Below, in pieces: positions 45,434-53,046 of a stretch of DNA of 64,000 nucleotides. Location: the NCBI GenBank assembly GCA_964468345.1, contig CAYXVZ010000013.1, forward strand, positions 1 through 64,000, read 5' to 3'. Made by a program: the position numbers and the translations under genes. Source of the DNA: DALYLB01 sp964468345 (GTDB taxonomy: Bacteria > Acidobacteriota > Blastocatellia > RBC074). Each line of letters begins with the position of its first letter. The first letter of the stretch is position 1. The notes under the pieces are model-generated. The model did not search any database. It had not been told where the DNA came from and saw only the letters and a list, made by a program, of their open reading frames with translations.

Positions 45434-46093
45434 CTAAATCATTTCCAGCGGTTCTAACTTCCGCGTCATCGTTCCGATGCGCTGAGTCTCGCGGACAAAC
45501 TGCTCCCAAAGATCGATCAGCCATGGCATGTCGTGTGCCCACTTGCGAATCTGCTGCCGCTGTTCTTCGTGATAGAAATCGTAGTTGAGGGTTGCGAGGA
45601 CGGCGCCATTGTTCAGAATGTGCGTAGCCTTCGGCATGATCTTATCGACGCATTTCACCAGTCTGGCTTCCCGGCTATCGAGCGCCTCATATCTCTGAAT
45701 CATTTCCACGATCCATGGAAATGTGTTTGAAAAGGTCTTCTTGATCTTTTCGAACGCGGCCCGTTCCCGTGCTTCCTTCTCCGCTTTCTGGTCCGCATTT
45801 AAGCCGGCCGCGGTATTGGTGTCGCCGGCGTAGGCTTCCACCAGATCGTGAACGATGGCGAGTTCCGCTATCAGGCCGATGTCCATCCTGTATTCGTGGC
45901 GTTCGGCAAGCGCGCAGGCCGTCAACGCCAGCATCACGGTATGATCTGTGTCCGTCTCGGGCCGCTTCCCGTCTTCGTGCCGGGTGACGCGCTCCACGCG
46001 ACCGAACGCGAGCGCCAGCCGGGCGATATCGAGGACGGAATCAAATCCTAGCTTCCTTCGCCTCTCCATTTCGGCTTCGATGTTTACTCCCAT
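45434..46093 (-). CDS. HD-domain phosphohydrolase (5'-nucleotidase-like)
   Basis: 219 residues with GGGAGAG upstream. HD metal-site pattern: H in TDTDHTVML, HDLVEAYAGDT, and a later D in LVKCVDK. This resembles the YfbR/HDDC2-type nucleotidases that dephosphorylate deoxynucleotides. In phages they adjust nucleotide pools. All expected metal ligands are visible. Confidence 0.75.
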   Translation of the reverse strand: MGVNIEAEMERRRKLGFDSVLDIARLALAFGRVERVTRHEDGKRPETDTDHTVMLALTACALAERHEYRMDIGLIAELAIVHDLVEAYAGDTNTAAGLNADQKAEKEARERAAFEKIKKTFSNTFPWIVEMIQRYEALDSREARLVKCVDKIMPKATHILNNGAVLATLNYDFYHEEQRQQIRKWAHDMPWLIDLWEQFVRETQRIGTMTRKLEPLEMI

Positions 46094-46107
46094 ACTCTCC
46101 CTTCTTT

Positions 46108-46293
46108 CTATGTGAACTGATACCCCAGCGCCATCATCTCGCCGTACACGGCCCGCATTTCCGCGCCGAGCGCGTCGCGGATTGCGCGGTCGACCAGCCA
46201 GAGGCTAATCGGACTCAGAAGCTTATACGTCTTCTTGCGCTCATTTATCTGCAGGAAGCCCTGTCCGATCAGGGCGAGAAGTCGCGGTGACAT
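46108..46293 (-). CDS. Small hypothetical protein
   Basis: 61 residues from the ATG at 46,293 with GGGAG upstream. The sequence (LLALIGQGFLQINERKKTYKLL start) could be a winged-helix remnant. The longer ORF overlaps the next gene by about 130 bp and is rejected. Confidence 0.45.
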   Translation of the reverse strand: MSPRLLALIGQGFLQINERKKTYKLLSPISLWLVDRAIRDALGAEMRAVYGEMMALGYQFT

Positions 46294-46621
46294 ATCCAAC
46301 TCCCTTCCCACCATCGGCCTTAGCCAGTGCGGCGCGGGCTCTTGTGGCGACGGCAAACATCCGATCAAAAGCCATGTCGGTTGGCTTGTCGCGCAGCAAT
46401 TCGTGCATCTCCGTCATCCACTGGCAAACATCTTTCAAGGCCATGTACAAATCCGGCGAGGCCTCGATTAGATGGGCGATAGCTTCGGCATGATCCTTCG
46501 GGGCGTCTATTGTGCAGATCGTATAATCAGGGCCATCAACAATCCACCATTTACCCAATCCTTCGCCTGCAAGCTCGCTAATCTCAGCAGTCCACGTTCC
46601 CGGTTTGCATATTGATTCCAT
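46241..46621 (-). CDS. Conserved small phage protein
   Basis: 126 residues with an AAGGGA site. The pattern DAPKDHAEAIAHLIEASPDL…ALKDVCQWM and RARAALAKA is common among small phage early proteins. Function unknown. Overlaps the downstream gene by 53 bp. Confidence 0.65.
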   Translation of the reverse strand: MESICKPGTWTAEISELAGEGLGKWWIVDGPDYTICTIDAPKDHAEAIAHLIEASPDLYMALKDVCQWMTEMHELLRDKPTDMAFDRMFAVATRARAALAKADGGKGVGYVTATSRPDRTGLPADK

Positions 46622-46633
46622 GACTATTCCCTT

Positions 46634-47053
46634 CTAGGCGTTCTTCCAAGCTTCAATGCCGGCCGCGACGAATCGCGCATTCCGGCCGTTTGTGTACCCG
46701 TGCCAGCGGATATACCAGTGACCATTTCGCCAAACGACCTGGGCGCCGGCGATCTCCACACATGCGCCGCACGGCAGTATCACGATATCCGGCGAAGCGC
46801 ATCGATCGAACATCAAATGCCGGTTTACGTGGATCCAGTCCTTCTCCTTTTCCCGGTAAAAGACAATCTGCTCGTATTCCCATCGAGGCCGGGCCGTTTG
46901 GTCGAGGTTCTTGTCCTCCGGATGATGAAGAGGTTCCCACAGGTAATAGAGATTGCCGGAATCGGATGCGATCTCGTATTCGCATTCACAGTGCCAGACC
47001 GACAGGAAGCGGGACATATGGAATGGTATGAATTTATTTTCTTTTTGCGTCAT
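46634..47053 (-). CDS. Hypothetical Trp-rich protein
   Basis: 139 residues with GAGGGGAGAGGG upstream of the ATG. Rich in Trp and aromatic residues, with a CGAC pair; mostly beta by appearance. No family recognised. Confidence 0.55.
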   Translation of the reverse strand: MTQKENKFIPFHMSRFLSVWHCECEYEIASDSGNLYYLWEPLHHPEDKNLDQTARPRWEYEQIVFYREKEKDWIHVNRHLMFDRCASPDIVILPCGACVEIAGAQVVWRNGHWYIRWHGYTNGRNARFVAAGIEAWKNA

Positions 47054-47078
47054 CGAAACCCTCTCCCCTCGCTTAAAT

Positions 47079-47315
47079 CTATAACTGCTTAACAGGCTGC
47101 TCCTGGCTTTTCAGATGCGCCACGCACTCCGTGTACGCCTCTTCGTATCCCCGGCCTACTCGCTTGAAAAGCGAAAGCTGCATGATTCTCGGAAGCGAGA
47201 AATAGCATTTCTGGCAAAAGGTCTTTTCCTTGCCTTTGGGCTGGCCGCATCTGCAGGTTCTGCCGTTTAACTCTTGCACGATCCTGATGGCCTCTGCTGC
47301 GCTTACTCTTGCCAT
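47079..47315 (-). CDS. Zinc-ribbon protein
   Basis: 78 residues with CRCGQPKGKEKTFCQKC, a zinc ribbon common in small phage proteins, and a helical C-terminus (PRIMQLSLFKRVGRGYEEAY). Likely nucleic-acid binding. Function unknown. Confidence 0.6.
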   Translation of the reverse strand: MARVSAAEAIRIVQELNGRTCRCGQPKGKEKTFCQKCYFSLPRIMQLSLFKRVGRGYEEAYTECVAHLKSQEQPVKQL

Positions 47316-47318
47316 GTC

Positions 47319-47429
47319 TTATTCCTCGTTTCGCTGAATACAGATGCCTATCGCGAACGCAACCAAAAAGAAGAATGCGAGAATCGGCATCATGGAAATA
47401 AACTGTAGAATTTGGATCGCTCTTTTCAT
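47319..47429 (-). CDS. 36-residue membrane peptide
   Basis: MKRAIQILQF followed by a hydrophobic helix (MPILAFFFLVAFAIGI) and a short charged tail. Fits exactly between its neighbours. Ribosome site weak. Role unknown. Confidence 0.4.
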   Translation of the reverse strand: MKRAIQILQFISMMPILAFFFLVAFAIGICIQRNEE

Positions 47430-47674
47430 CGCTCAAATAGATCCATTTGCACGCTGCAATCGGGACAGAATTCCCTGGCCGGCGGAGATGACCAAATCTC
47501 GGGATTGCTCAGCGGGATGCATTCATCGCAACAGGATCGCCGGCAATTTGGGCATGGAATCGTTCGGCCTAAAACATCGACCACCTTCCAGCATCGCTCA
47601 CATTGAAACAGCCGGATCGGCAGCCAGACGCCGCCGAATGTTTCAATCTTCTCAGTGAGAGGTTTCGGCCCCAT
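47426..47674 (-). CDS. Cys-rich zinc-ribbon protein
   Basis: 82 residues from the ATG at 47,674. CERC, CPNC, CCDEC and CPDC give about nine Cys, two zinc ribbons. Overlaps the downstream start by four bases. Function unknown. Confidence 0.55.
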   Translation of the reverse strand: MGPKPLTEKIETFGGVWLPIRLFQCERCWKVVDVLGRTIPCPNCRRSCCDECIPLSNPEIWSSPPAREFCPDCSVQMDLFER

Positions 47675-47993
47675 GGACAAAAATCCTATAGCCCATCGGA
47701 GGCTGATAGATCAGATGAATAACTTTTTTATGCGGACAGGTTTGAATGCTGATTCCATACTTGCGCCCACATTCAACGAGTTCAAATAGAAATCTGACCG
47801 CATCCGCGTGAGTCTTGATTGCGCCCGGAAATTCTTCATCAAGCGATTCAGTATCGAGGTTCAGTAACACTTCATTGTGGCCATTCCCTGATGCACGTAT
47901 GGCTGCAACAACGCGGGCAAATACCTCATCGAGGCTCTTAACGCCTTCATAGCTGAATTCGATTTCGCCGGCGATTTCATTGGGTTCGCTCAT
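47652..47993 (-). CDS. Hypothetical protein
   Basis: 113 residues, alpha/beta (VFARVVAAIRASGNGHNEVL; YGISIQTCPHKKVIHLIYQ). Overlaps neighbours on both sides. No family recognised. Confidence 0.55.
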   Translation of the reverse strand: MSEPNEIAGEIEFSYEGVKSLDEVFARVVAAIRASGNGHNEVLLNLDTESLDEEFPGAIKTHADAVRFLFELVECGRKYGISIQTCPHKKVIHLIYQPPMGYRIFVHGAETSH

Positions 47994-48487
47994 TTGCCTG
48001 ACTCCCTCCTTCTCTGCTCCCAGAACTCAATCAGGTTCTGTTTCTGCTCCGGCGTCAGCCAGCTCAATGCTTCTTTGGCATTGAGTTTCCATACGCTTTG
48101 CCTGCCCTGTGCCGGAATCGGCGCCGGCAACGTCCAGATTTTCGAAAACTTCCAGCCAAAACGACCTGCCGAATAGTCCCCAAACCAATATTCATCCAAT
48201 TCTGTTGCCGGCTGCCATTCCATTGTGCTTATGCACTCTTCCAGATAGCCAATGGCTCCAAAGACTCCGCGCGGGATCTCCTGCCCTGCGAGATATTTTC
48301 TGAATCTGATTGATTGGGATAATTCGGATAACTCTTCGCCCCATTTCTTGGCCGCGTGGATCGCCAAGAACTGGCCGGGCTTTGTTTTCCAATGGCGGGT
48401 TTCGATCATCTTGGCCTGGTGGAACATCAGCGACGCCCACGGCTGCCAAAGACTAATTGCCGATATTGCTGGAATTTCTTGAGGCAT
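47990..48487 (-). CDS. ASCH (PUA-like) domain protein
   Basis: 165 residues from the ATG at 48,487. ISLWQPWASLMF, KMIETRHWKTK and GQFLAIHAAKKW are the classic ASCH start, and the family's GVFGAIGYLEEC beta strand follows. ASCH domains bind RNA or nucleosides, and some are hydrolases. A longer ORF reaches 48,922 but crosses the RNA-rich stretch. Substrate unknown. Confidence 0.75.
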   Translation of the reverse strand: MPQEIPAISAISLWQPWASLMFHQAKMIETRHWKTKPGQFLAIHAAKKWGEELSELSQSIRFRKYLAGQEIPRGVFGAIGYLEECISTMEWQPATELDEYWFGDYSAGRFGWKFSKIWTLPAPIPAQGRQSVWKLNAKEALSWLTPEQKQNLIEFWEQRRRESGK

Positions 48488-48514
48488 AAATTTCCTGGGA
48501 CTGAATGGCCGCGG

Positions 48515-48760
48515 GCCGGATTGATTACCGGCTCCCCGCCGGGTCCACACCAAACAGCGGCGATTCCTTAACGTACGCTCGGGGAATCTATTCTGTCTTC
48601 GCGGTAGCTGACCGCTTACCGTCTTCTTTCGTAGAGAAAGTCCGGCAGTGTGAGCGTGTCCTTCCACGCCGTCGCAGCCATAACTCAAAAGATCAGGCTT
48701 CCTGCTTACCCTCGTACAGGGACCGCCAGCAATGCGTCTTGTCGTCATCGCCACGGCCGG
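48515..48760 (-). other. Non-coding stretch rich in small hairpins
   Basis: No convincing gene. On the minus strand there are serial hairpins with ~5-nt loops: CCCT/AGGG, GCGTG/CACGC, CTTTC/GAAAG, GCGGT/ACCGC, GATTCC/GGAATC and CCGGC/GCCGG. It could be one structured RNA downstream of the tRNA-like element. Confidence 0.4.
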
Positions 48761-48762
48761 CA

Positions 48763-48835
48763 TTGCAGCGTCCGGACTCGAACCGGAGATCACGGGGGAA
48801 CGATTCCCCGTGAAGAGACCTTTCTCCTCGCTGCG
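48763..48835 (-). ncRNA. tRNA-like cloverleaf without a normal anticodon loop
   Basis: 73 nt with a perfect T-arm (TCCGG, TTCGAGT loop, CCGGA), six acceptor pairs GCAGCG/CGCTGC, and a short D-like arm (GAGA, AAGG loop, TCTC). The anticodon arm is replaced by an extended stem (TCACGGGGAA with TTCCCCCGTGA). Flanks CCGGCATT and AATGCCGG lengthen the acceptor stem. It shares its acceptor sequence with the tRNA at 49,066. Either a degenerate tRNA or a tRNA mimic. Confidence 0.5.
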
Positions 48836-49065
48836 AAAATGCCGGTCTTTCCCGGCTGCCATCCGCTCTATAGGCTTGTAGCCGAACCATCGCTGAACGG
48901 AAGCGAAGCCCCGTGGCGCCATGCCTCACTGCTCGCCACGGGCCGAGAGCAGTTGCGGCCCAGGTTTAGGTCCTTCCTGAAAACTCCCGCCACTCCTACA
49001 GCAGGCGGCGCTGGCCATTCGTCGACATTTAGGGTCCGTCTTGAAAGGCGAAGTCATCCAGACCA
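48836..49065. other. Non-coding spacer between tRNA-like and tRNA genes
   Basis: Open frames here run across the RNA genes and look spurious (SENPGSNPG-type tRNA-derived peptides). No other feature seen. Confidence 0.4.
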
Positions 49066-49138
49066 TTGCAGCGCCCGGATTCGAACCAGGATTCTCCGAC
49101 TTATGAGGACGGCGAGCTAGCCATTGCTCCACGCTGCT
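49066..49138 (-). tRNA. tRNA with CAT anticodon (Met or Ile2)
   Basis: 73 nt cloverleaf: six acceptor pairs (GCAGCG/CGCTGC), with A1 and A72 unpaired; D-arm GAGC/GCTC with a GG-containing loop; anticodon loop CTCATAA; T-arm CCTGG/CCGGG with TTCGAAT. One T-T mismatch lies in the anticodon stem. CCA is not encoded. The open 1-72 pair recalls initiator tRNA, but the anticodon stem lacks the three G-C pairs. Confidence 0.75.
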
Positions 49139-49254
49139 AAAATTAACAATCTGACGGGAAGAGACTAACTTGAAAGGCAGGCGAGTGTCAAGAAGTATAT
49201 CGACGATTTGTAGAATTGTTTCTACGGCTGAAGGGTAAGGGAAAGAGATGGGGC

Positions 49255-49281
49255 AGAGACGGCATCTAAAGTGCCGTCTCT
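49255..49281. terminator. Perfect 10-bp hairpin before the small-gene block
   Basis: AGAGACGGCA / TGCCGTCTCT with a 7-nt loop, between the tRNA and the gene ending at 49,315. There is no strong U-run on either strand. Possibly a processing site or terminator. Confidence 0.45.
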
Positions 49282-49314
49282 GAATAGGAAACTAACTTTG
49301 CGATATCTGACCGA

Positions 49315-49596
49315 TTACCCATCCCATCCTGCCCTCCTTTCTGGTGATAAATCACCCTCTACTGGAACAGGCTCGGGAATTTCCACTTCACCGATGCCAA
49401 GTATGAATCGAGTAACGATGTCAGCGGTTGCCTTCATCTTTTGAGCCAGTGCGCGGAGCTTTTCAATATTCACTTCGGCTTGTTCTGTCTCAGTAAGGAT
49501 TTCATCCGCCAACGAGTCTAAGTCCGCGATTGCGAACGGATCGGGCGGTTTTTCTTCCCTCAAAGAGTTCGGTGATTTTCTTAATGAATTGCTCAT
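49315..49596 (-). CDS. Small hypothetical coiled-coil protein
   Basis: 93 residues with AGGAG upstream. Acidic, helical centre (DEILTETEQAEVNIEKLRAL) and Pro/Glu-rich end. It overlaps the gene at 49,502-50,332 by 95 bp, so the two share DNA in different frames. Function unknown. Confidence 0.5.
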   Translation of the reverse strand: MSNSLRKSPNSLREEKPPDPFAIADLDSLADEILTETEQAEVNIEKLRALAQKMKATADIVTRFILGIGEVEIPEPVPVEGDLSPERRAGWDG

Positions 49597-50332
49597 CGTT
49601 ATATCTCCTGAAAAATGCGAGACGTTTGGGGGTTAAGAATCCAACATATTCATATCCCCGTTTCCCCTTTTTCCCTGGCGGGCGATAAATCAATTTCCAC
49701 CCGCCGCTATCCCCTCGCCACTCGTAATACGGTGGCGCATAGGGTTTCTCGTTCGAATTTCCCCGCGGCCTGCCTCGGCCTTTTTTTTCACCGGTGGATA
49801 TTCCGGAATTTCCACCGGTGGAAATTCCATCCCCCTGAATTATCTGTGGTTTAGGCGAGCTGGAATCTTCACCGGTGAATATTCGTTTCGGCGATTTCTT
49901 GCCACTGAACGGCACTACGGGATTAACCGAACTTACCTGTGCTTGATCGATCCTGGTACTGAATTTAGTGTCACTGGAATTTTCACCGGTGACAATTCGA
50001 GGCTGTTCTGTCATCGATTTCTGGCCGGATGGGACAGCAGATTTCGGCGAATTTTCACCGGTGGGAGCCAGTGGTGAAAATTCTTGCTGCCGGGCCCGCT
50101 CGCTCAGCGGATCAGCCACGGGCTGTAAAGAATTACTCCCGTCGCCACTATGAGAAAGAACAGGATTCGCCAGAACGCCATGGTCACCCGGCTCCAAACT
50201 CTCGAGCGTTGGCGCCGGCGGCGACGTGGGGGCGCTTGCCCCCACCGCCGGTAAAGTTTCAGCTTGTACATCTTGTGTCAGCAGTTTGTCAGTAGCGGCC
50301 ACTAATGGGGCAGGGGCGTTGCCCTTCCCCAT
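49502..50332 (-). CDS. Repetitive TGE-rich protein with conserved C-terminal domain
   Basis: 276 residues. The first ~185 are disordered and carry recurring TGEN/TGED/TGEK motifs, each encoded over a CACCGGTG palindrome. The C-terminal ~90 residues are ordered: YAPPYYEWRGDSGGWKL, LTPKRLAFFRRYNDEQF, a possible DNA-interaction domain. Its TAATG start overlaps the upstream stop. It may bind its own repeated palindromes. Function unknown. Confidence 0.6.
   Translation of the reverse strand: MGKGNAPAPLVAATDKLLTQDVQAETLPAVGASAPTSPPAPTLESLEPGDHGVLANPVLSHSGDGSNSLQPVADPLSERARQQEFSPLAPTGENSPKSAVPSGQKSMTEQPRIVTGENSSDTKFSTRIDQAQVSSVNPVVPFSGKKSPKRIFTGEDSSSPKPQIIQGDGISTGGNSGISTGEKKGRGRPRGNSNEKPYAPPYYEWRGDSGGWKLIYRPPGKKGKRGYEYVGFLTPKRLAFFRRYNDEQFIKKITELFEGRKTARSVRNRGLRLVGG
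49789..50063. repeat. Five CACCGGTG palindromes inside a coding region
   Basis: Copies at 49,789, 49,813, 49,870, 49,984 and 50,056, mostly extended by TT/AA-like flanks. They encode the TGE motifs of the protein. Either codon repetition or a clustered protein-binding site. Confidence 0.6.
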
Positions 50333-51132
50333 TAGTGGCGCAATCCGTTTTTTGGTTCAGCCTCGGGAGCGTTGAGCGCCATCGGCGACCTGCCAAGGAA
50401 GGCAAGAATTTGTTCTCGGATGGCCGGGTCTTCGATCGATTCGATAGCCTGCATTTCGCGCCGCTTTAGCAGGGCATACTGTTCGATCTTCTGAATGTAC
50501 TCGCCTTCAATTCCAAGAACGCGTTCGAGGAAATTAACCCGCGCCTGTTCGAGTTCGGCAGTGTTGTCGAGGTTGGCGAACTCGGACAACAGCTTGGCAC
50601 GGTTGGTTTCGATCTCCGTCTGGGCTCTCGCCTGCTCAGCTGCAATCTTCTTGCGCCAATGGCAAAGCGGAATGGTGATCGCTGCCGCCAGCAGGAGGCC
50701 GAAGAGCAGAGGGAAGGCAATTCGTTCACAGTAAAAACGAACATAGGGCGATGCCGCCTCGTGCTGGTCAACCCTGAAAAAGCTGATGGTGGCGTGCGTA
50801 ACGGAAAAGAGAGTAAGGGCCAATCCAAAAGCCCCCACGGCCGTTTTGTGGGCTCCGGCGGTCCTGGAATAAGTGTTCAGGCAGTACAGGGCAGTCCCTT
50901 CGCCGGCGAGGGCAAACACGGCAGTCATATAGCCTTCCCAGCCTGGAACGGTGTGGATAAAGAGCCGGGCATTGTAATACCCGAACAGACAGAAGAGACA
51001 ATATTTCAAGAAGAGGATATAGCCGCCATCTGTTGGCAGGTTGAACGCGGCAACTTCTTCCTTGTGTCGATCGGCTTCGCGCTGTTTGAACATCGAATCC
51101 ATGATGGCGCGGCCGAAACCAAAGATTTTCAT
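50332..51132 (-). CDS. Membrane protein with four helices and a coiled coil
   Basis: 266 residues with AAGGAG upstream. Four hydrophobic helices (about 38-58, 68-85, 98-118 and 140-160), then a long coiled coil (about 165-225) and a loose tail. It is the first gene of the minus-strand operon, after a control region with three hairpins. It resembles membrane anchors for DNA or protein complexes in phages and conjugative elements. Family unknown. Confidence 0.6.
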   Translation of the reverse strand: MKIFGFGRAIMDSMFKQREADRHKEEVAAFNLPTDGGYILFLKYCLFCLFGYYNARLFIHTVPGWEGYMTAVFALAGEGTALYCLNTYSRTAGAHKTAVGAFGLALTLFSVTHATISFFRVDQHEAASPYVRFYCERIAFPLLFGLLLAAAITIPLCHWRKKIAAEQARAQTEIETNRAKLLSEFANLDNTAELEQARVNFLERVLGIEGEYIQKIEQYALLKRREMQAIESIEDPAIREQILAFLGRSPMALNAPEAEPKNGLRH

Positions 51133-51216
51133 CTCAATTCTCCTTCAGTAATGCCGGAACAAAAGAGGCGGGAAGTGATTGATAAAAAATGGGATATCCC
51201 ATTAAAATCAGTCACG

Positions 51217-51307
51217 TCACAACCTGAGCTTACCGGCTGGTTGTGATTACCTCCAATGAGCGAAATTGGAGGCGGGCGGATCGGTGCTATACGGCGCCGC
51301 TCCGCCC
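51217..51307. promoter_or_regulatory. Control region with three inverted repeats
   Basis: TCACAACC/GGTTGTGA (51,217-51,246), CCTCCAAT/ATTGGAGG (51,250-51,272) and GGGCGGA/TCCGCCC (51,274-51,307), upstream of the minus-strand operon. Probably operators or attenuator hairpins. No clear -35/-10 was picked. The remaining ~380 bp between 51,133 and 51,511 shows nothing else. Confidence 0.45.
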
Positions 51308-51511
51308 TTCTGTATTTTGGATTGAAAGATTGGTGGAGAAACTATACCACGGAAGGAAGAATCCACTGAAACTTTACTGAAAGAATTACCCGATTCAATT
51401 GCGATTTATTGAAGTTGGGCCCGGCCGGTGATTCGCTGGGACTGCGATGGATATTGAATAAAATCAATAACTTGATATTGCTTGATATCTCCCGACATTG
51501 CCGGTGTTCGC

Positions 51512-51554
51512 ACTTCGAATCTGTAGGTCGGGGGTTCGAGTCCCTCCGGGCGCG
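51512..51554 (+). other. attP-like site: 3' half of tRNA-Arg(TCG)
   Basis: The sequence runs from an anticodon loop (CTTCGAA, anticodon TCG) through the 3' anticodon stem, variable loop, T-arm (GGGGG, TTCGAGT, CCCTC) and acceptor strand CGGGCGC to the discriminator. The 5' half of the tRNA is absent. This is the identity block that tyrosine integrases use at tRNA genes, and the integrase gene ends 62 bp away. Phage genes lie on both sides, so attP rather than attL/attR. Confidence 0.7.
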
Positions 51555-51615
51555 CTTTAAAATCAACACCTTAGCCAGACAGCCAATTTTCACTGAAACT
51601 ATTACTGAAACTCTA

Positions 51616-52869
51616 TTAGGTCTTTTGACCGCTCTTGATTACGGTTTCCTTCCCTTTTGCCTTATGCCCTTTGCCTTTTGCCTTATTCCCTTTCTCTTTT
51701 TCCTCTTTGGCTTTTGCCTTTGCTTCTCTGAGCGCATCGAGGGCGAGGCGGGCCGTATCAACAACCGTCTGGTCGGTGATGACGTAATCCGCGTACGTCT
51801 TCAGCACGGTATGACCGGTGATCGCCATCCCGTGAATATCGGGAACGCCGGCCGCGCGCAGGGCAGTGGCGAGCCTGGTGACGCCCCATTTGCGAAGGTC
51901 CTTGCGCTGCAGGTTCTGAATCTTCGCGTCCCGGCAGGCGGTCGCAAAGGCGGTCTTATTGGATTTATATCCGCCCCAGATGTTGGCATCCGGGACATTG
52001 GGAACGCGCTCGGACCATTCACGATCCCGGTCGATGGTCTGAAACCACAAGCGCAGCTCGGCTTCAAGGATCTCGGTCATGGGGACCTCGCGCCGGCGAT
52101 TGGTTTTTGTGTTCGTCGCCCTGGCGACAATGACCTTGCGGTTAAAGTCGATATCACCGCGGGTGAGTTTGGAAATCTCGCCGGGACGAAGCGCTGTCTC
52201 GATCGCGATGACGATCCACGGCCGCAGGTGATCCCGCGGCTTCACGCATTGGGCAATCAGGCGCTCAACCTCGCCGTCATCCTCGGCGCGCTTCCTGGGC
52301 ATCTCGTTCGATGCATCGATGAATCCCTTAACGTCGGAGCAGGGATTCCGATCGATCCATTGATTCCGGCGGGCATAGTTGAGGACGATCCGCAAATGCC
52401 GGTTGATCCCATTCACGTTGTGGACGCTGCGCTGACCGCCTCCGCGTTCCTTGGGCAGGGCAATCAGGTATCGCTTAAACTCCATCACATCCTGGGGAGT
52501 GATCGAGCGCACAACCTTGTCGCCCCAATAGTTTTCAAGAATGGTCAGGTAAGATTCGACCTTCTTCGGATGTTTGTACCCGGCAACCTTTCGCTCGCCA
52601 AGATAGACGGCCGGTGTAACCTCGGCGGCCTTAAACTTCTGGATCAGCACGCGAAAGCTCATTCCTTCGACCGTTCGGGAATCGCGCTCCAGCAGGTATT
52701 CACGAACAAGCTCGGCCCGGAGTGCTTCCGCGTGGCGTTTGCCTGTGGCCTGGCGGGATCTGGTTTCTTTTTTCCCGTTGCCTAAATCGATAATGAGTTT
52801 TGCATAGTGCTTGCCGGTCTTTTTATCCTCGAAGGTCGTCGAGGTATAGCCCTGGTAGGTCCTGCCCAT
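51616..52869 (-). CDS. int: Tyrosine-family integrase
   Basis: 417 residues. Catalytic motifs: R in ALRPGEI (first Arg), the box II element LRKWGVTRL (second Arg), H in ITGHTVLKTYADY and the Tyr nucleophile in that segment (YADY). The usual HxLR His is replaced (DLRKW). The N-terminal ~60 residues are an AP2-like arm-binding region, followed by a SAM-like core-binding domain. The C-terminus is a Lys/Gly-rich tail. It integrates the phage, probably at tRNA-Arg (see 51,512). A 458-residue ORF on the other strand is a shadow of it. Confidence 0.92.
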   Translation of the reverse strand: MGRTYQGYTSTTFEDKKTGKHYAKLIIDLGNGKKETRSRQATGKRHAEALRAELVREYLLERDSRTVEGMSFRVLIQKFKAAEVTPAVYLGERKVAGYKHPKKVESYLTILENYWGDKVVRSITPQDVMEFKRYLIALPKERGGGQRSVHNVNGINRHLRIVLNYARRNQWIDRNPCSDVKGFIDASNEMPRKRAEDDGEVERLIAQCVKPRDHLRPWIVIAIETALRPGEISKLTRGDIDFNRKVIVARATNTKTNRRREVPMTEILEAELRLWFQTIDRDREWSERVPNVPDANIWGGYKSNKTAFATACRDAKIQNLQRKDLRKWGVTRLATALRAAGVPDIHGMAITGHTVLKTYADYVITDQTVVDTARLALDALREAKAKAKEEKEKGNKAKGKGHKAKGKETVIKSGQKT

Positions 52870-52945
52870 AATCGCCTCAGTTTGCCGAATTGCGATAGAT
52901 GGGATATGCTGAGCACATCCGTTGTTACATCGGTAAAAACCAAAG

Positions 52946-52974
52946 AGGGCAGGAGAGTTCCGATCTCCTGCCCT
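52946..52974. terminator. Terminator between integrase and immunity genes
   Basis: An 11-bp stem AGGGCAGGAGA / TCTCCTGCCCT with a 7-nt loop. On the minus strand it is followed by CTTTGGTTTTT, so it would end transcription from the repressor side before int. Confidence 0.7.
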
Positions 52975-53046
52975 TTCTCATTTTCGGGTGGTATATTGTT
53001 GAACAATTTATTTTCTGTCAACGGATGCCGAATGCCGCTAACAGTT

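Noticed and set aside
48620..48660. Resemblance to the RNase P RNA motif (GAGAAAGTCC)
   Set aside because: Only one short motif matches; length and other conserved regions do not fit.
47990..48922. Longer N-terminal form of the ASCH protein
   Set aside because: The extension crosses the hairpin-rich and tRNA-like stretch and lacks protein-like composition.
48926..49132. 68-residue minus-strand ORF
   Set aside because: It reads through the tRNA (SENPGSNPG is a typical tRNA-derived artefact).
51342..51593. 83-residue minus-strand ORF
   Set aside because: It crosses the tRNA-Arg half; RRDSNPRP is a typical antisense-tRNA peptide.
51409..52785. 458-residue + strand ORF
   Set aside because: It is the antisense shadow of the integrase, whose catalytic motifs are clear on the minus strand.
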